A stretch of DNA of 64,000 bases, taken from positions 402,811-466,810 of the forward strand of contig CAJNDS010002365.1 in the NCBI GenBank assembly GCA_905221605.1. Reading direction: 5' to 3'. A model generated the notes under the pieces. The model ran no database searches. It worked only from the letters and a program-made list of their open reading frames with translations, and was not told where the DNA came from. The stretch comes from Symbiodinium natans (taxonomy: Eukaryota; Sar; Dinophyceae; Suessiales; Symbiodiniaceae). The position numbers and the translations under genes were made by a program. Below are positions 1-12,600 of the stretch, in pieces (position 1 is the first letter of the stretch; each line of letters starts with the position of its first letter).

Positions 1-169
1 AGCGATCGTGCTGTCAAGAGCCGGCACACAGTCGCGGCGACAAGGTTTGAAACATGAAAGCGCTCCCTTGTCATTTTCGCTCTCAGGTGCGCGCAGTCGG
101 TGGTCCGGGTCATGTTTGAGCCACAACTGGCAGCCAAGAACATGTAACTCAAACAGAGGGCTCATAGCG

Positions 170-301
170 GCCCACAGGGGCCCCCCAGAGGCCCGCAGGG
201 GCGCAGACTTTTCCCAAACTGTGGCGGCCTTGCCTTTACGCAGACGTCAACCACTTCCGAGGCCGGGCTCTCCTTGCCGTCCTGGAACAAAGTTCCAGTG
301 A
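170..301 (-). CDS. Candidate channel C-terminal exon
   Basis: After S6 the minus strand carries an open, charged stretch: TLFQDGKESPASEVVDVCVK, then a Pro-rich part. It lies where the cytoplasmic C-terminus should start. No EF-hand or IQ motif can be named in what remains of the window, so the assignment rests on position and composition only. Confidence 0.3.
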
Positions 302-449
302 ACGAACAGATTGCCTGCTGCCCCTAAAGGAACCGGTACTCCGGATGGCGTCCGCGTTTGTGGCTATGTTCTGCTATGTTAGGGTTTCGTGTGCTGGCTT
401 TCGGGATGTCACAGGAATCGACGGGAATCGAGAAAGGTCTTCGCATGTC

Positions 450-608
450 CCTGCCTCGTAGCCTTCCAGAATCACCGCAATCACCAGGTTCATGACCTCC
501 GTGCTGCGCTTTTCACATCTTTTACACTATCGGCTCACTACGGCTCCATGAGCTGCAAAGACGTTCAGACCACGACCATCATGGTGATCAGCAGGGTGTA
601 TGTCACCT
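450..608 (-). CDS. Channel domain IV S6
   Basis: Two exons. The first starts after a TTGTCAG acceptor near 608, reads VTYTLLITMMVV and stops at a GTCTGA donor near 573. The second starts after CACGGAG near 505 and reads VMNLVIAVILEGYEAG. Joined in frame they give TYTLLITMMVVVMNLVIAV, a classic S6 with the conserved Asn-Leu-Val-Ile-Ala-Val-Ile-Leu-Glu end. This is the missing S6 of domain IV, placed 3.4 kb beyond the pore loop and on the far side of the HIT-like gene. Confidence 0.8.
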
Positions 609-3600
609 GACAACTCAAAGGAACAAGATCCCGAAAGTGATGCTGACGCGAGAGCCGCAAGAGTAGTCAAATTCAAAATGCAGGCTTCCAAAAACAACGC
701 AGACTTGCCCTGGAAAACTTCTAGCTCCTATCCTGCCCCGACCAAGCTCACAAGTAACGTCTTCTGACCAGCCGGCGCACCCAGAAGCAGAAGGAGAAGT
801 ACGGACTTTGTGCCTGGATCAGAACATTCAGCCTGCTAGAATCACGCAGCTCAGTTTGACATAAGCGCTTGGCACAGCTGTTTGGGTGCTCGATGAGGCA
901 CTTGTCCCTGAGCACCTCGAGAAACTTCGTGAATGTTATGGCAGTGCCTGCCTGTAGAATGCGAAACGCCTGTACACCTACAACGTGGCATACAAGATAC
1001 ACAGGATGCAAGGCCCACCGACGAGCAGACGGATGCTGCCTCATATTTGGCCTCCGTGTCGAACAGCTCCACAGGAGAACACCACTCACCCTGTTTGTAC
1101 AAGTCCACCTTCGCAACATGACGAAAAGATTCCTGTGGGACGTTGATACATGCCGCTCCTCATTCTAGAGGCATTCAGGCTATTTCAGGCGACTCGTATG
1201 AACTAATATTCATGCAGTTCACAAGGACACTACCCCGCGGGGGACACCATTGGCCGTGCAGTATCGCAGAGCACTTAGTTTGATCGACTCGGCCGCTCCT
1301 ATATGCAGGCTTTCTTTTCGCGCGCGCTGACCGTTTTCACAGCGCTGCTTCTGTGCTGAGCACACGCTGCAAGGCGCCGTTGGCTGGAACTGCGGCTTGA
1401 ATCAAGCCGCTGTGCATCCACCGGCGCTGGTGGAGCAGCACGCTGTCGAAACTCCCAACAGTGGCAAAGGTTGTGGAGGGCGAGGGAAGCGATAGTACAC
1501 GCCACCTGGCACATGCATGACAACTGCATTACACATGCCACATGTTGAGAGACTGTCACATTCTCCTTGCCGACCCTGACACGCCCTGCCTGGCTTGCCA
1601 TCAACGTAGGGCCGGCCATAGCCCTGCAGTGCAGCCTTGTCTGCCCCATCTAAGTCCTTTGCCGAGGGCACATCTTCCAACTTGGCACCTGTGGTCTTGT
1701 GCACTACCGCGCCAGCCGTAACTCCGTAGGAGAAATCTGCTGGGTCAAAGTTTGCCAGGAGCGCGTTGCTCTTCTCCAGCCGTGCCATGTCCTTTGCATG
1801 AGCTTCGTCATAGTCCACGCCAAGCTTGGAGATGCGTTCTACCAGCTCCTGGAGCACTACGATCACAGCACTGTCTCAGAACTACCAATACTCTCATATG
1901 ACACTCATATCCCATACTCAGAACTCTCAAACATTCTCCCATCGCCAGCGGCACCTTGGGCGTCATCTTGGTGGCATCGAGGGACTCACCGACCTCGACC
2001 AGCGCCTTCAAGGCTGCAAGTACGTAGGCCAGCGGAAAATGGCGAAGCTTCAGGAAGTGGCCACCTTTCCTGGCAGACGTTCTGTTCATTTCAATCATGC
2101 TCGGCCGTCAGCTCATGCTTACAATCTGTTCTGGCCTGTACACTCCCAGGTGGGACGGCAAGAGCGGCAAAAGCATGTACTGAAGGTGCAGCTGATACCT
2201 TAAGTCCAGACAGATGGGGAATCGTTGCAGCGCAGCTTAAGAATGCGCAACTTAAACCTGTAAACGCTTGCAGGTCTGTTCTTGGGAAGCTACTGAGCTA
2301 CTGTACACGTTTGCGAGGTGCAGGCGCAGAGACTGCAAAGCCCAAACTCCTACCGGTAACCGCCTACAGCCATTGCCGGCAAATGCGCTGCGACGGCGGC
2401 AGGTTGAACGCCATCAAGACATGCTGACCTTAGGGCAGAACGAATTAGGTGCTGATGCTGCGCGCAACTCACACCTTCGAAACACTTCAAGATTCCTCGA
2501 GTATGGAAAGTGAGCAACGTGCATCGTGCACGACATCGGTCCCTACCCTCAAGAGTTACAAAAGCATGTTGTCTCACAGTCCTTGTAGCTTTCATACTTG
2601 CGTAGCTACAGCCACAACAGAGTTGAGGCGGTCGAAAAAATCTCGGGTGATCTGCTCCAAGCAGCGCAACTCGGCCACGGGGAGACTGTTGCCGGCGGCT
2701 GACAACGCCTCCGAAAGGAATGTCTGTAACACTAGAAGAAGTTTTAAGAGCATTGTAGGTGTCCGTCACTTGCGCCAGAACTGCAATGTCTTCGCATTCT
2801 CACAACCAGACAATCAGAGGACCGCACCACTTCCCAAGATTCAAAGGTTTAGTCTGTCTTGCTACCCGAGTGCCTGTTTCCGCCAGTCATCTGAGGCCAA
2901 TGGGCCTTACAACTTGAAAGTCGTTGCACATGCAAGTGCTTGCTCACATTGAAAATTGGGGCTTTGTGCTGACTGTGACTAATACACTGCGTTTTAATTT
3001 TGCACTGTGTGTGTGTTGTCAGGCCTTCAAGCATGGGATGTTGGTCGCAGCTTGTCTTCACACTTCAACTCAAGGAGATCATGCCAGCCACAGACCAGAA
3101 ACGTGTGGGCTTGAACAAGGTCTTAAAGTAAAGGTGCCGAGAGGCCCTGCTCCAAGGCCTTCCACGCAGACGCCTCCATTTTGGTCAGCAAGTCGATTGC
3201 GCTCTGCGGGTCAGAGAAGAGCGACCGGATGTCTGGACAGTACACCTCGCATACTAGGGCACCTACAAAACATACATGTATAGTAGCACACACTACATCA
3301 TTGAACTATCACTGACAGATACACGTGACATCTGAAAAAAAGATCGTGCATGCACTGCAAGAAGGCACATTCGTAGGTACTGCCAGGACATGTGCCCGAG
3401 TGATGGCCAGAGGATCATCGAACACCATGATGTCTTCCGTTTCATGTCTCATCGAGATCTTGAGGGGGAAGTTTGCCTTGTCCACGCCATAGATGAAGCC
3501 AATAAACAGATTGGGACTCTTGGTGATCGCAACGTCTTTCAACGATGCGCCGCATGCGTTGCAAATCTCCATTGTGGTCGCACAAGGCTTTCCACAGCTG

Positions 3601-6600
3601 GCGCATTTCTTGATCTCATTGTATGCTTGCGACTCTAAGTGAGGATTTTCCTGGAGGAATGCATCAAAGCCTCCAGCTACCTTCGGCTCGGGCGATCCCA
3701 GACTCGGGATACCCACTGAGAAGAACCGAGATGCATCCGCACCAGCCAGGAGAGTGCCGTCCTGTGCGCAGCCTTCAGGACTCCATGTTAACTCCATTCT
3801 CGAACACTTCCCCTTGCCTTGCTTGAGGTGCACATGCTGGCGGGCAGGTTAGTCAAGAAAAAGCCATCTCGGCAACATGTCGACAGCCTGTATCTTGATG
3901 CTGTAGCTTATGCCAGCAGCGCTGCTTGATGCAGCGCATGTCATTGCTCCGGCTGCAAGAAACTGTTACACGAGCCTCGGATGTTGCCAGCTCGTGCATG
4001 ATCTCATTCCAGGCCTGCAGAAAAATGAGTTCTGAGTGGTGAGAAGACGAAGCACAACTGGCCATGTTTACTTGGGTCAGTTGGTGCGACAAAAGCCAGT
4101 TTGTCTGCACGTGACCTCGCTTGCCTGCCTGGCCCTCTGGCATTCAAACAGCTGTTGCAGTGCTGTAGCACATGTAGCACATGTAGCAAGGTGCCAAGGA
4201 CTTCTGGATGCGCTATGATGTGGTTTGATGCGTCTCTATGCTGATCCGCATGCCTCCCCGGTAGAGGCTCGGAAAAGAGTGATGAAGGCCAAGACGAAGT
4301 TCTGGAAGTTCCTGCACTTCGAATCATAGTGGCCAACAAGCCTCCTGCGGAATCCTCCGAAATCAGACTTCTCACTGCTACATACTGCTGCACTACCTTG
4401 CCAAAATCGTGATGGTGCAGCCGGGAAGGTGCTGTATAGTGCTGCTGATATGACTCGAAAGCCCAACAAAGGCGAGCCAGGCTGGCGCGTGAACGTTCAG
4501 AGTCTCCCCAAGCTTGGTCGTCGAGAAGAGGCTGACTCCCAGGATGCCTCTCTCTTTTTTTTCGCGCACGCACTTTCATCGCAGACCTCTTCCTTCCTCT
4601 TTGCAAGAGCTTCTCTGCAATCATACAGAGGGTTAAGAACGGTTTAGGAGAGAAGAGCAGACTCGTGGCACGGTCAGCGCGTTTCAAGCAAGCTCAGGAG
4701 CAGACTGTACAGGATCAGTAACAGCAGCAGGATGAGCAGGACGTTCATGAGCCTAGCATGCAGCTTCGAGTCTCATTTCATCATGTGGGACCCAAGGCAA
4801 GCCAAGGTGCTTTGGCAAGGACATGAGCAATGCCATGAAGATCTTGTTCCTGGCGCCATACAAGGCTAGAATGCCAGAAAGCAACAGTGGCAGACGCCCG
4901 CGATACCCCGTGATGTAAGCCAGCAAGGTGCACAAGCCCTTCAAGAAACGCAGGAGACGGAACAGTCTCGCCTGAAGCAACAAGCTTGCAAGCAACGTAC
5001 GACACATGTTCCTACATTCTGGTAGCAGACATGCGCATGCGACACGGAAGCGTTGACAAGCTTCGCAAGAACTGGTCCAATGGCTCAGGCGCCCCACAAT
5101 GCGGAAAATCCGGATGACCTGGATGATGGGGTCGATCCTGACCTTAACGGCCGGTGGAGACTGTCTGATCAGCCGCCCAAACAACAACTAAGTCACTCCG
5201 AGGCATTTCTTTCCTTTTTGTTCGGGCACAAGCCCATGCACCGGGTTTCCGGAAAATCGCTCGACACCACTGGAATCAAAGCCGCCTGGCTGCAGCTCTC
5301 CGAGTATCCGGATCTCCCTCATCTAGTTAGTGTTGCCTGAAAAGCCAGAAGCTCACGCTTGGGGCGGCTCACGCCCGAGGCTTAGGATCACTTGGAAAGA
5401 GCCACAATCACGATGATAAGAACAGCAACTGCACCCATAGCAACGGCGACGTGCTCTTTCATGTATGCAAAGGCTTCCTCTGCATACGGGGTCACCAACA
5501 TCCCGAAGCACAAAGCCACACCCATGATGCTGGAGCCGATGCCTGTGGAGCGTGCGTAGTTGATCGGCTTGAAGTAGATGTTGAATGGGAGCTTCTTGTC
5601 TGGAGGTTGCAAAGTGTAGCCGCGCCACTCATTGCAAGGAGACGAGATGATGCAGGAGGCCCAAATGGTAAGCCCAAACACCATGGCCTTATGCGTGAAG
5701 GTGGTTGGCGCGATTGCGTCCTGGATCCAGGGGCCGGCCAGACCACGCGCCCAGCCATAGATAATGTCACGGGCCACCGTTGGGACATAGGCCTGCAGCG
5801 TTGGGATTTCTGGATGCTAGCAACCTTCTCTTCTACTAGCACATATGCCATGAACAGCAGCAGGCTCCAATCAAATGGTTTTTTTGGGTTCGCCCAGCTT
5901 CGGAGTGCAGAGCATTCACCCGCAGTCAGAGGGATGCTGTACATGGTATGGCGGTCTGATGCTGTAAAAGACCCAAGGAGAAGGGCTGCGCACCATCACT
6001 CGCAACCCTCGAAGTCTCGGTGACTTTCAGACTGTGGGATCAAGATTCACAATGTTCGACAAAGCAAGGCAAGCACAACAGAGCCCAAACCACCACCACA
6101 TCGACCATCCCAACCGCGTCCCTTAACATGCAACCCAACACAAGTTGAAAGACGGTCGAGTGGTTGCCTACTTGCAACCAGATTCAGATGCTGTCTGTCC
6201 AAGCCTGTCAATGGTGCCCGCCGGTGGGTCTGAAAATGAAAAGCGAAGGAGCAAAGGTGCTTCTTGCGCTTGTCAGTGGGGCGCACGTTCTGGCCCGCAT
6301 GAGCCTTCCCGCCCACCTACACATCTCAGCGCAATCGCTCCCCCCACGCTTGCTTAAAGCTTACGGAAACCACATTCCGGTACAGTCGCCGCCTGCACCT
6401 CCCAAGCTTGCTCATCAATTGAACCCACATGCCCCAGCATCAAAAACCGCCCGGGAGACTTGGTACCAACCTGGCCTCCGCCTGTTCCACCCTTTCTGGG
6501 ATCGTTCTACTATGGCAGCTAGAAAAGCGCCTGAACCTGCGGATATGCAAGTACTGTTCGTCGGCTGCTATCGTTCGGTGTCGTGATTCTGTCCATCGGC

Positions 6601-9600
6601 TGAGGACTCACACACCTTGGGGAGCAGTCCATCCCAAACGCTTTGCCCGCAGGTGGCGGCATGTCTTTCCCACCTAAATACAAGAAAACACTCCCCCGAG
6701 CTACCACGGCGCGGCGTACAACTATGAAGATTTCTCCGTGCTCTCGCTACCACAGCACGAACGAGCAATCGCAGACCGCGGGCTGCTCCAAAAACTTTGT
6801 GGTGCGAGGGCAAAAAAGGCCTAAGCAAGGCCTTCTCTGTGTGTTTTCAGGAGCTCAAATGGGCTGCTGCGAACCCATTTGGCACTTATTAAGGAAGAAG
6901 CTCCTGTGGCGACCTGCGGAGGGTCTTTAAGTGCAGTCACACGTGAAGGAAAGCCTACTGCTTCTCGCACTGTTGTGAAGTTGTAGCTTGTCCCAGGTCC
7001 CTGCCAGGCCTGGTACAGGAGGGAAGCCTTGATCTCCCAGCCCATGCTCTTGCGGAATCGGTAGTTTGTCACAGGCAGCATGATGGTGCAGAAGAGCCAG
7101 CCACTGATGAGACCGCTAACACCGGCAGAGAAAGGTGTGTACATCATTGCTCTGTTGATGACCTTGCAAAGCAGAAGGCGCGCTTGTGATATGCAAAGAT
7201 AAAGAAACGCTTTTCAGACGGTCCTGCCTCAAAGACAGGGAACTTAAGCATGTTTGTCGGAAAGGTCGTGAGGAAGAAGTTGGCCACCAGGCTCAAGGTG
7301 ACTTCGTTATAAGCCTGGGCTACGGTCATGCGCTTCACCAGCAGCCTCAGGGATTCAGCTGTGTAGGTTTAGAAGGCAAGTAAGTGTAAGCATGACACCC
7401 TTGAAAAACTGCTGTATGCTGCTGTATGGACATGTTTCCTCGATTCTTTGCCCATTCTGTCGTCCCTCCCTTCCCCACCTGTTCACCAGTGGCTCACACA
7501 TGGCGGATAGGATCGCGGCCACCAGCGCTGCGGTGCAACCCTGGGCAGCAGCGGCAAAGACTTTTGTGAAGAAGCCGCCCTCCTCTTCCGGCGCCTGCAG
7601 GCAACCCTCTTGAACAGCATCAAAAGCATGCCACAGAACTGCCACGGCACATCAAAAACCGACAACACCCAGACCTCATCAGCAACGACCAGCGCCAGGT
7701 CTCGAGGGAGCTTGTCAGGCGTCCACGAGTCCAACAGCCAGCACGCTGCTGCAAAGAGGACCACGGGGCCCAGTCCATTGGCGCGCCGGGCAGTCATGAC
7801 TCTCATGACTCCGAAACTTATCGCTTCGCCCTGTGACTTTGGGAACTCAGCCGAAGGCAGCGGGATGAATCCGTTGATAGGCTCTACGATTGATGGGTAG
7901 ACACTGTAGACACTTGCACCTCGGCGAAATAGAGAACAATGCTCCCAGGCCCAGTGCATTGGAGGCCCTGCTGACGACAATGCCCACGATGGTGGCAACC
8001 TGCATGGAGATGATAGAGCCGGCAAAATGTGCAAAATGCAGCAACAGGCTTGCCCCTAAGTTTCACGGAAGCGTACGATGCGCAGGACACTTTTACGGCA
8101 TGGGCTTCACAGACAAAGTCTTGAGGTCACAGCAACGCAGGTAAAGTCGAAGCAGTTCCAGCGGTCTCCTAAGTGCGAGACAGGTGTACCATACACATCA
8201 TCCGCACCTTCATACAAAGTGGAGCAGTTCTAAGCAAAGAACCCCAGTAGTTGGTCCGCAGGGCGAAAAGCTTGAGCACGCACTCGACGGTGAAAATCCC
8301 CGCAAAGAACTCAGCATGCAATACTGACTACAATGGCAGCTTATTGCACGAAGCACGAGAATGCTCGAGCATTGAACGACTACACAGGACTTGCTGGCTT
8401 TGACGCCACACACTTGAAGTATACTATGATCCACACATAGTTCACCGTCTCCAGAAACATCTCCCACTCTGGGAATGGGGTTGGCGTGATCTTTGCCGCC
8501 TGCAGTGGCATGGGAATCACATCATTTGACCCTGGCATACTGTGGTTTCTCGTCCGCTTCTGTTTTGATTCCCGCAAAGCCGGGCACCAGGAACAGCGTG
8601 TTGATCACGATTGCCCCCATGATGCTTGTCTCGAAGCATTCACTTGACACCTGGCCGTGTGGCAGAATGAGCCTCACTTGCTCGACGCCCGAATCACAAA
8701 CAACCCTTGGTCTTTCATGATACCAGCATGTTCAGTAGCCCTTCAACCCAAAACTGATCAAATTGGGCCGCGAAGCCTTAAGCTGTTACGTAAACTTGAA
8801 CCGAACACAGGCTGCGGGAACGCAGAATTCAGGCCAGCCAGGCCAGCTCGTAACATTTTCGTCTCAGCCACCTCTTTTCATGAAGGTCCCTGACATCAGG
8901 AAAGATGGCATTTGCGGTATTTACTCTTGCAAAAAGGTCCACAGGTACAGGGACGTTAACCCGGCTGGGCGGACATCAGGTTGACAATCTGTCGCCTGCA
9001 CACGTGAGCGCAAACAAGTGCTGCCAATCGGACTGCTGAAGCTGAAGACGCTGCTGCTGAAACTTGTTCCACCTAATCCGAGCACCTGTTTAATTCATAC
9101 CCCCACATTTCAAGAATGTTTTTTCGCCGAGAAGCCGCCGGAAGACCACTTTCCATTACGGCGGATTTCGTATGGGCCAATACCACCACATTTAAAGACA
9201 CTGTTTTCGGGGGGTTCCAAAATCTGTCGGCAGGCTTCTTGTTTTGCTTGCTGAGCTGCGAAGCTACAGCACCTCAGGGATCTGCGGCCTATTGTGTTTA
9301 ATAGAGAATCAATACAGGGCCATGGTCTTACTATTGCGGAACCCTGCCTTTCTTATTGGGGTTGGGGGGGGGCGGGGCCGCCCCCCCAATCCGCCGAGGC
9401 CTCGGGCCGAAGGTGTATAGGTAGTCAGAACAGGCACCCCCCTCCAAATCCCCCAGGCCCAAAGCCCTTTTTCGGACCCCTTTTTTTGCCTCAAATGGTA
9501 CCCCCCCTAGGTGAACCCCCTCCCCTACCCCCCCACCCCCCACCCCCCCCCCCCCCCACCCCCACCCCACCCCCCCCCCCCCCCCTACCCCCCTACCCCC

Positions 9601-12600
9601 CCCCTACTCCCCCCCCCTATCCCCCCTTTTGTCCCTCCCCAAAAGCCACATGAGCGGCTGGGCTCAAGGTGCTAATGGACGCAACAAGAGGGGCTTGATG
9701 TTTGTAGGTGTCGCTATAGCACACCCAATGGTTCATAACCTAGGGGTGTCGCTTTTCAAGTGTTCCCATCGTTTTACAGGGTTTTGGGCATTCGTGTCCA
9801 CCCCTTGCTTAATTGAATGGCTGGGGGTTTTGGCGCTTGCTCACATAAGGTGTTTGTGAAAGGCGGAGTTTACCACCCCCCCCACCCCCCCCCCCCCCAC
9901 CCCCCCCCCCCACCCCCCCCCCCCCCACCCCCCCTCTCCCCCCCCCCCTCTCCCCACCCCCCCCCCCTCCCCCCACCCCGCCTCCCCCACCCCACCTCCC
10001 CCTCCCCCCCCACCCTGCCGAAGAGTCGCCTTAAACCTTAAAGGGGCCTGGCTCAACCCTACGATCACTCCAAGCTGAACCCTAAACCTCAAAAAAACCC
10101 TCAACCCCAAAGCGTGAACCTTGAGCCCTAAACTAACCCTCAACCCCAAGCCCCAAACCATAAACCATAAACCCGGAACCCTCAACCCTCAACCCTCAAC
10201 CCAACCCTTATTGCTTGGGGTCCAGCGACTTGGGCGCTGCGGAATCACCATGCTCACGCGGATGCGCTGGGCCGGGCCGAGGCGGGTCGCGTAGCGTTAA
10301 AATTAAACAGGTGCTCGGATTAGAAGTACATCTATGTTGAACACCCTAGCTCCACCAGTGGCAAACCCATCGTTCAGCAGGAAAGCTATACAGCAAGGCT
10401 GCTCAAGGTGGTGCAACTTTCTCTTTAGGTGATCTCCTCTTCGCTTCCGCTTCCCTCCGACTTTCGCAACAGGCTGCCTTGAGTAAAGGCTCATGATGGA
10501 GTTCACCCAGTTCTTCTGCGGCTCAGTAAGCATCACCTGCAGCGGACCGACAAGCCCAGGTACACTTTCCCGGCCACAAGACAGGCTAAACTCACTTGCT
10601 TCATATCTTCTTCTTGCGTAGCTCGCAGAGCTCGCAGCTTGAAAGCTGGGCCACCCGCCGCCGTGTTGGACTGCTTCATGGACATGAACTTGTCCACGAT
10701 GACACCCACGCTCAGGTTAATGATGAACCTTCATCACATGTGCAGCTGCGAAGCCGATGGGCAGAAGCTGCTTGACTTTATCCTTCTGACTTAAACCAGT
10801 TGGCTTGGACTCACGAAACAAGATGCCTCTTGGCATTTCCCTGAGCATATGGCATATTGCTGAAGAAAAGGTACAGCATAAAGAAAGGAACCCACAGCCT
10901 CACAGACAGCGCCAGAGACTCTCACATGTGCTGCAAGCCCTAAACAGCCCTCAGAGTTCTGCATTGTGACACTGGGCACACACCGGGCTTCCCAACATCT
11001 CCTGATTGTCTCTCTTGGGCTGCACCTGTGTGGACAGGAAATGGCAGCCGAACAGGGATGTCCAAAAATAAGAGTCCTTTTGGGGGCCGTTTATGGTCAG
11101 GGACTTGTCCTATAAGACCAAAAAGATGAAAGGACAGGGTTAGGTCTAATTGCCATGACTGCATCCCGGCTACGTAAGGCTGGACAGAATCTGCGGCGGA
11201 GTACATCACGTCCACCCAGCCCTCTGTGGTGGAAATCTCGAAGAGGGTGAGCCTGAGCGTGCATACAGAACACCTGCTGCGAAAGGCAAGAGCATGCCTG
11301 AGCTCCTGGCATTGCAAACCAAATGTTATCGAAGTTCTGGCTGATCGTTGGCACCCACCTGACAATCACCAGCACCTTTCTAGCAAGCCTGAGCCGCCCT
11401 CGTCGCCCTGGCCTTGATCCCTGCTCCAGACAAAGCGCCGCGTCTCTGATCAGACCCTCGCAGAACTCCGGGCACCTGGCACAAAACATCATGTGAAACA
11501 CCTCTGCGCTACACCGCCATGCATTCTCTGACAGGGCCCTTCGCCATGAATGCAACTGATTGCAACTGTGCACCATGCCTGCACTGTGCCTCACACTCGT
11601 AGTGGCAAGACTCGCATTGGGCACCTTACAGGCACAAGTATGCCATTGTGTACCACTATGACACGTATGACTGCTTCTTCGCATGGCATGCCCCTCACCA
11701 GGTCCACAGCTTCCTTCTAGGCCAGGCCCACAGGAGTCCACACAGAAGTAGGGAGCCTGAAGCCGGAACACATGATGATGGGGGGATTTGCGGCACGTGC
11801 TGTTGCATACACTTTGGCTCCATGTCAGATGAGCAAATCGAGGGTCCGTCCATGATAGTACTGCATACGCTGGTGAACAATCCAGGCACATGTCTTGCAA
11901 ATTACCGACCCATAAACTGCTTCTCTCTGCCCGAATTTGTCGCACGTGCACATATGAGATGGACGTCTGTGCTCCACTGCTGACTCGCGGGTGCCAGATG
12001 GCCTGTCTGCACGTCTTCTTGCACTGCGTCTTCACTTCCTCATCCACCTCGGTCCAGATCCAGTCTGGAGTCCCAGCCCCGTCTAGAACGCCGTTGCCCA
12101 AGCCTCTTTCCCTCCAAGCAAATCAATGTCACCGCAGGCTTTAAACAACTCGAACCAAAGGCATAGGCATTGCCTAGGCATAGCCATAGACTGAGGCTCA
12201 ATGTAGAACAGCACGTCATATCACATCGCAGCAAGTTTCGAGCGTAACGTTGATCCCACCCTCGAGATCAGTGTGTCATGTAAGAAGAGGCGCCTCGCCA
12301 CAGAAGAGGTCAGCGCAGCTCATGGCTTTGGCCGTGAGTACCTCCAAAGGTGTTCAGACCGTTTTGAAGAAAGAAACGAACAGAACGAGGAACTAAGGAA
12401 CCCTTCTCTGCAGCATGTGTGAAAGTTTTATGCGAAAACGTTGTAAGAGCTGTTCCACTTCATTCCACTTTGCGCACCATGTGGCCAGTGGAGTTCACCG
12501 TACTGCCACCGCAAGGTAGAACCAGCGATCGAGCTGAGCACAAGTGAAACTCAATAAGCCATGTTGTGTGTGTGTATGTCGCACATGCTACCCTATCTCT

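Noticed and set aside
3850-4020. Idea that the channel is truncated after the domain IV pore loop (pseudogene)
   Set aside because: A well-formed IV-S6 was found at 450-608, beyond the nested HIT-like gene, so truncation is not needed. It stays possible if transcripts fail to join the exons.
9294-10041. Long proline-rich (plus) and glycine/valine-rich (minus) reading frames
   Set aside because: They simply translate the C-rich tracts; no mixed-composition sequence, start context or splice pattern supports a gene.
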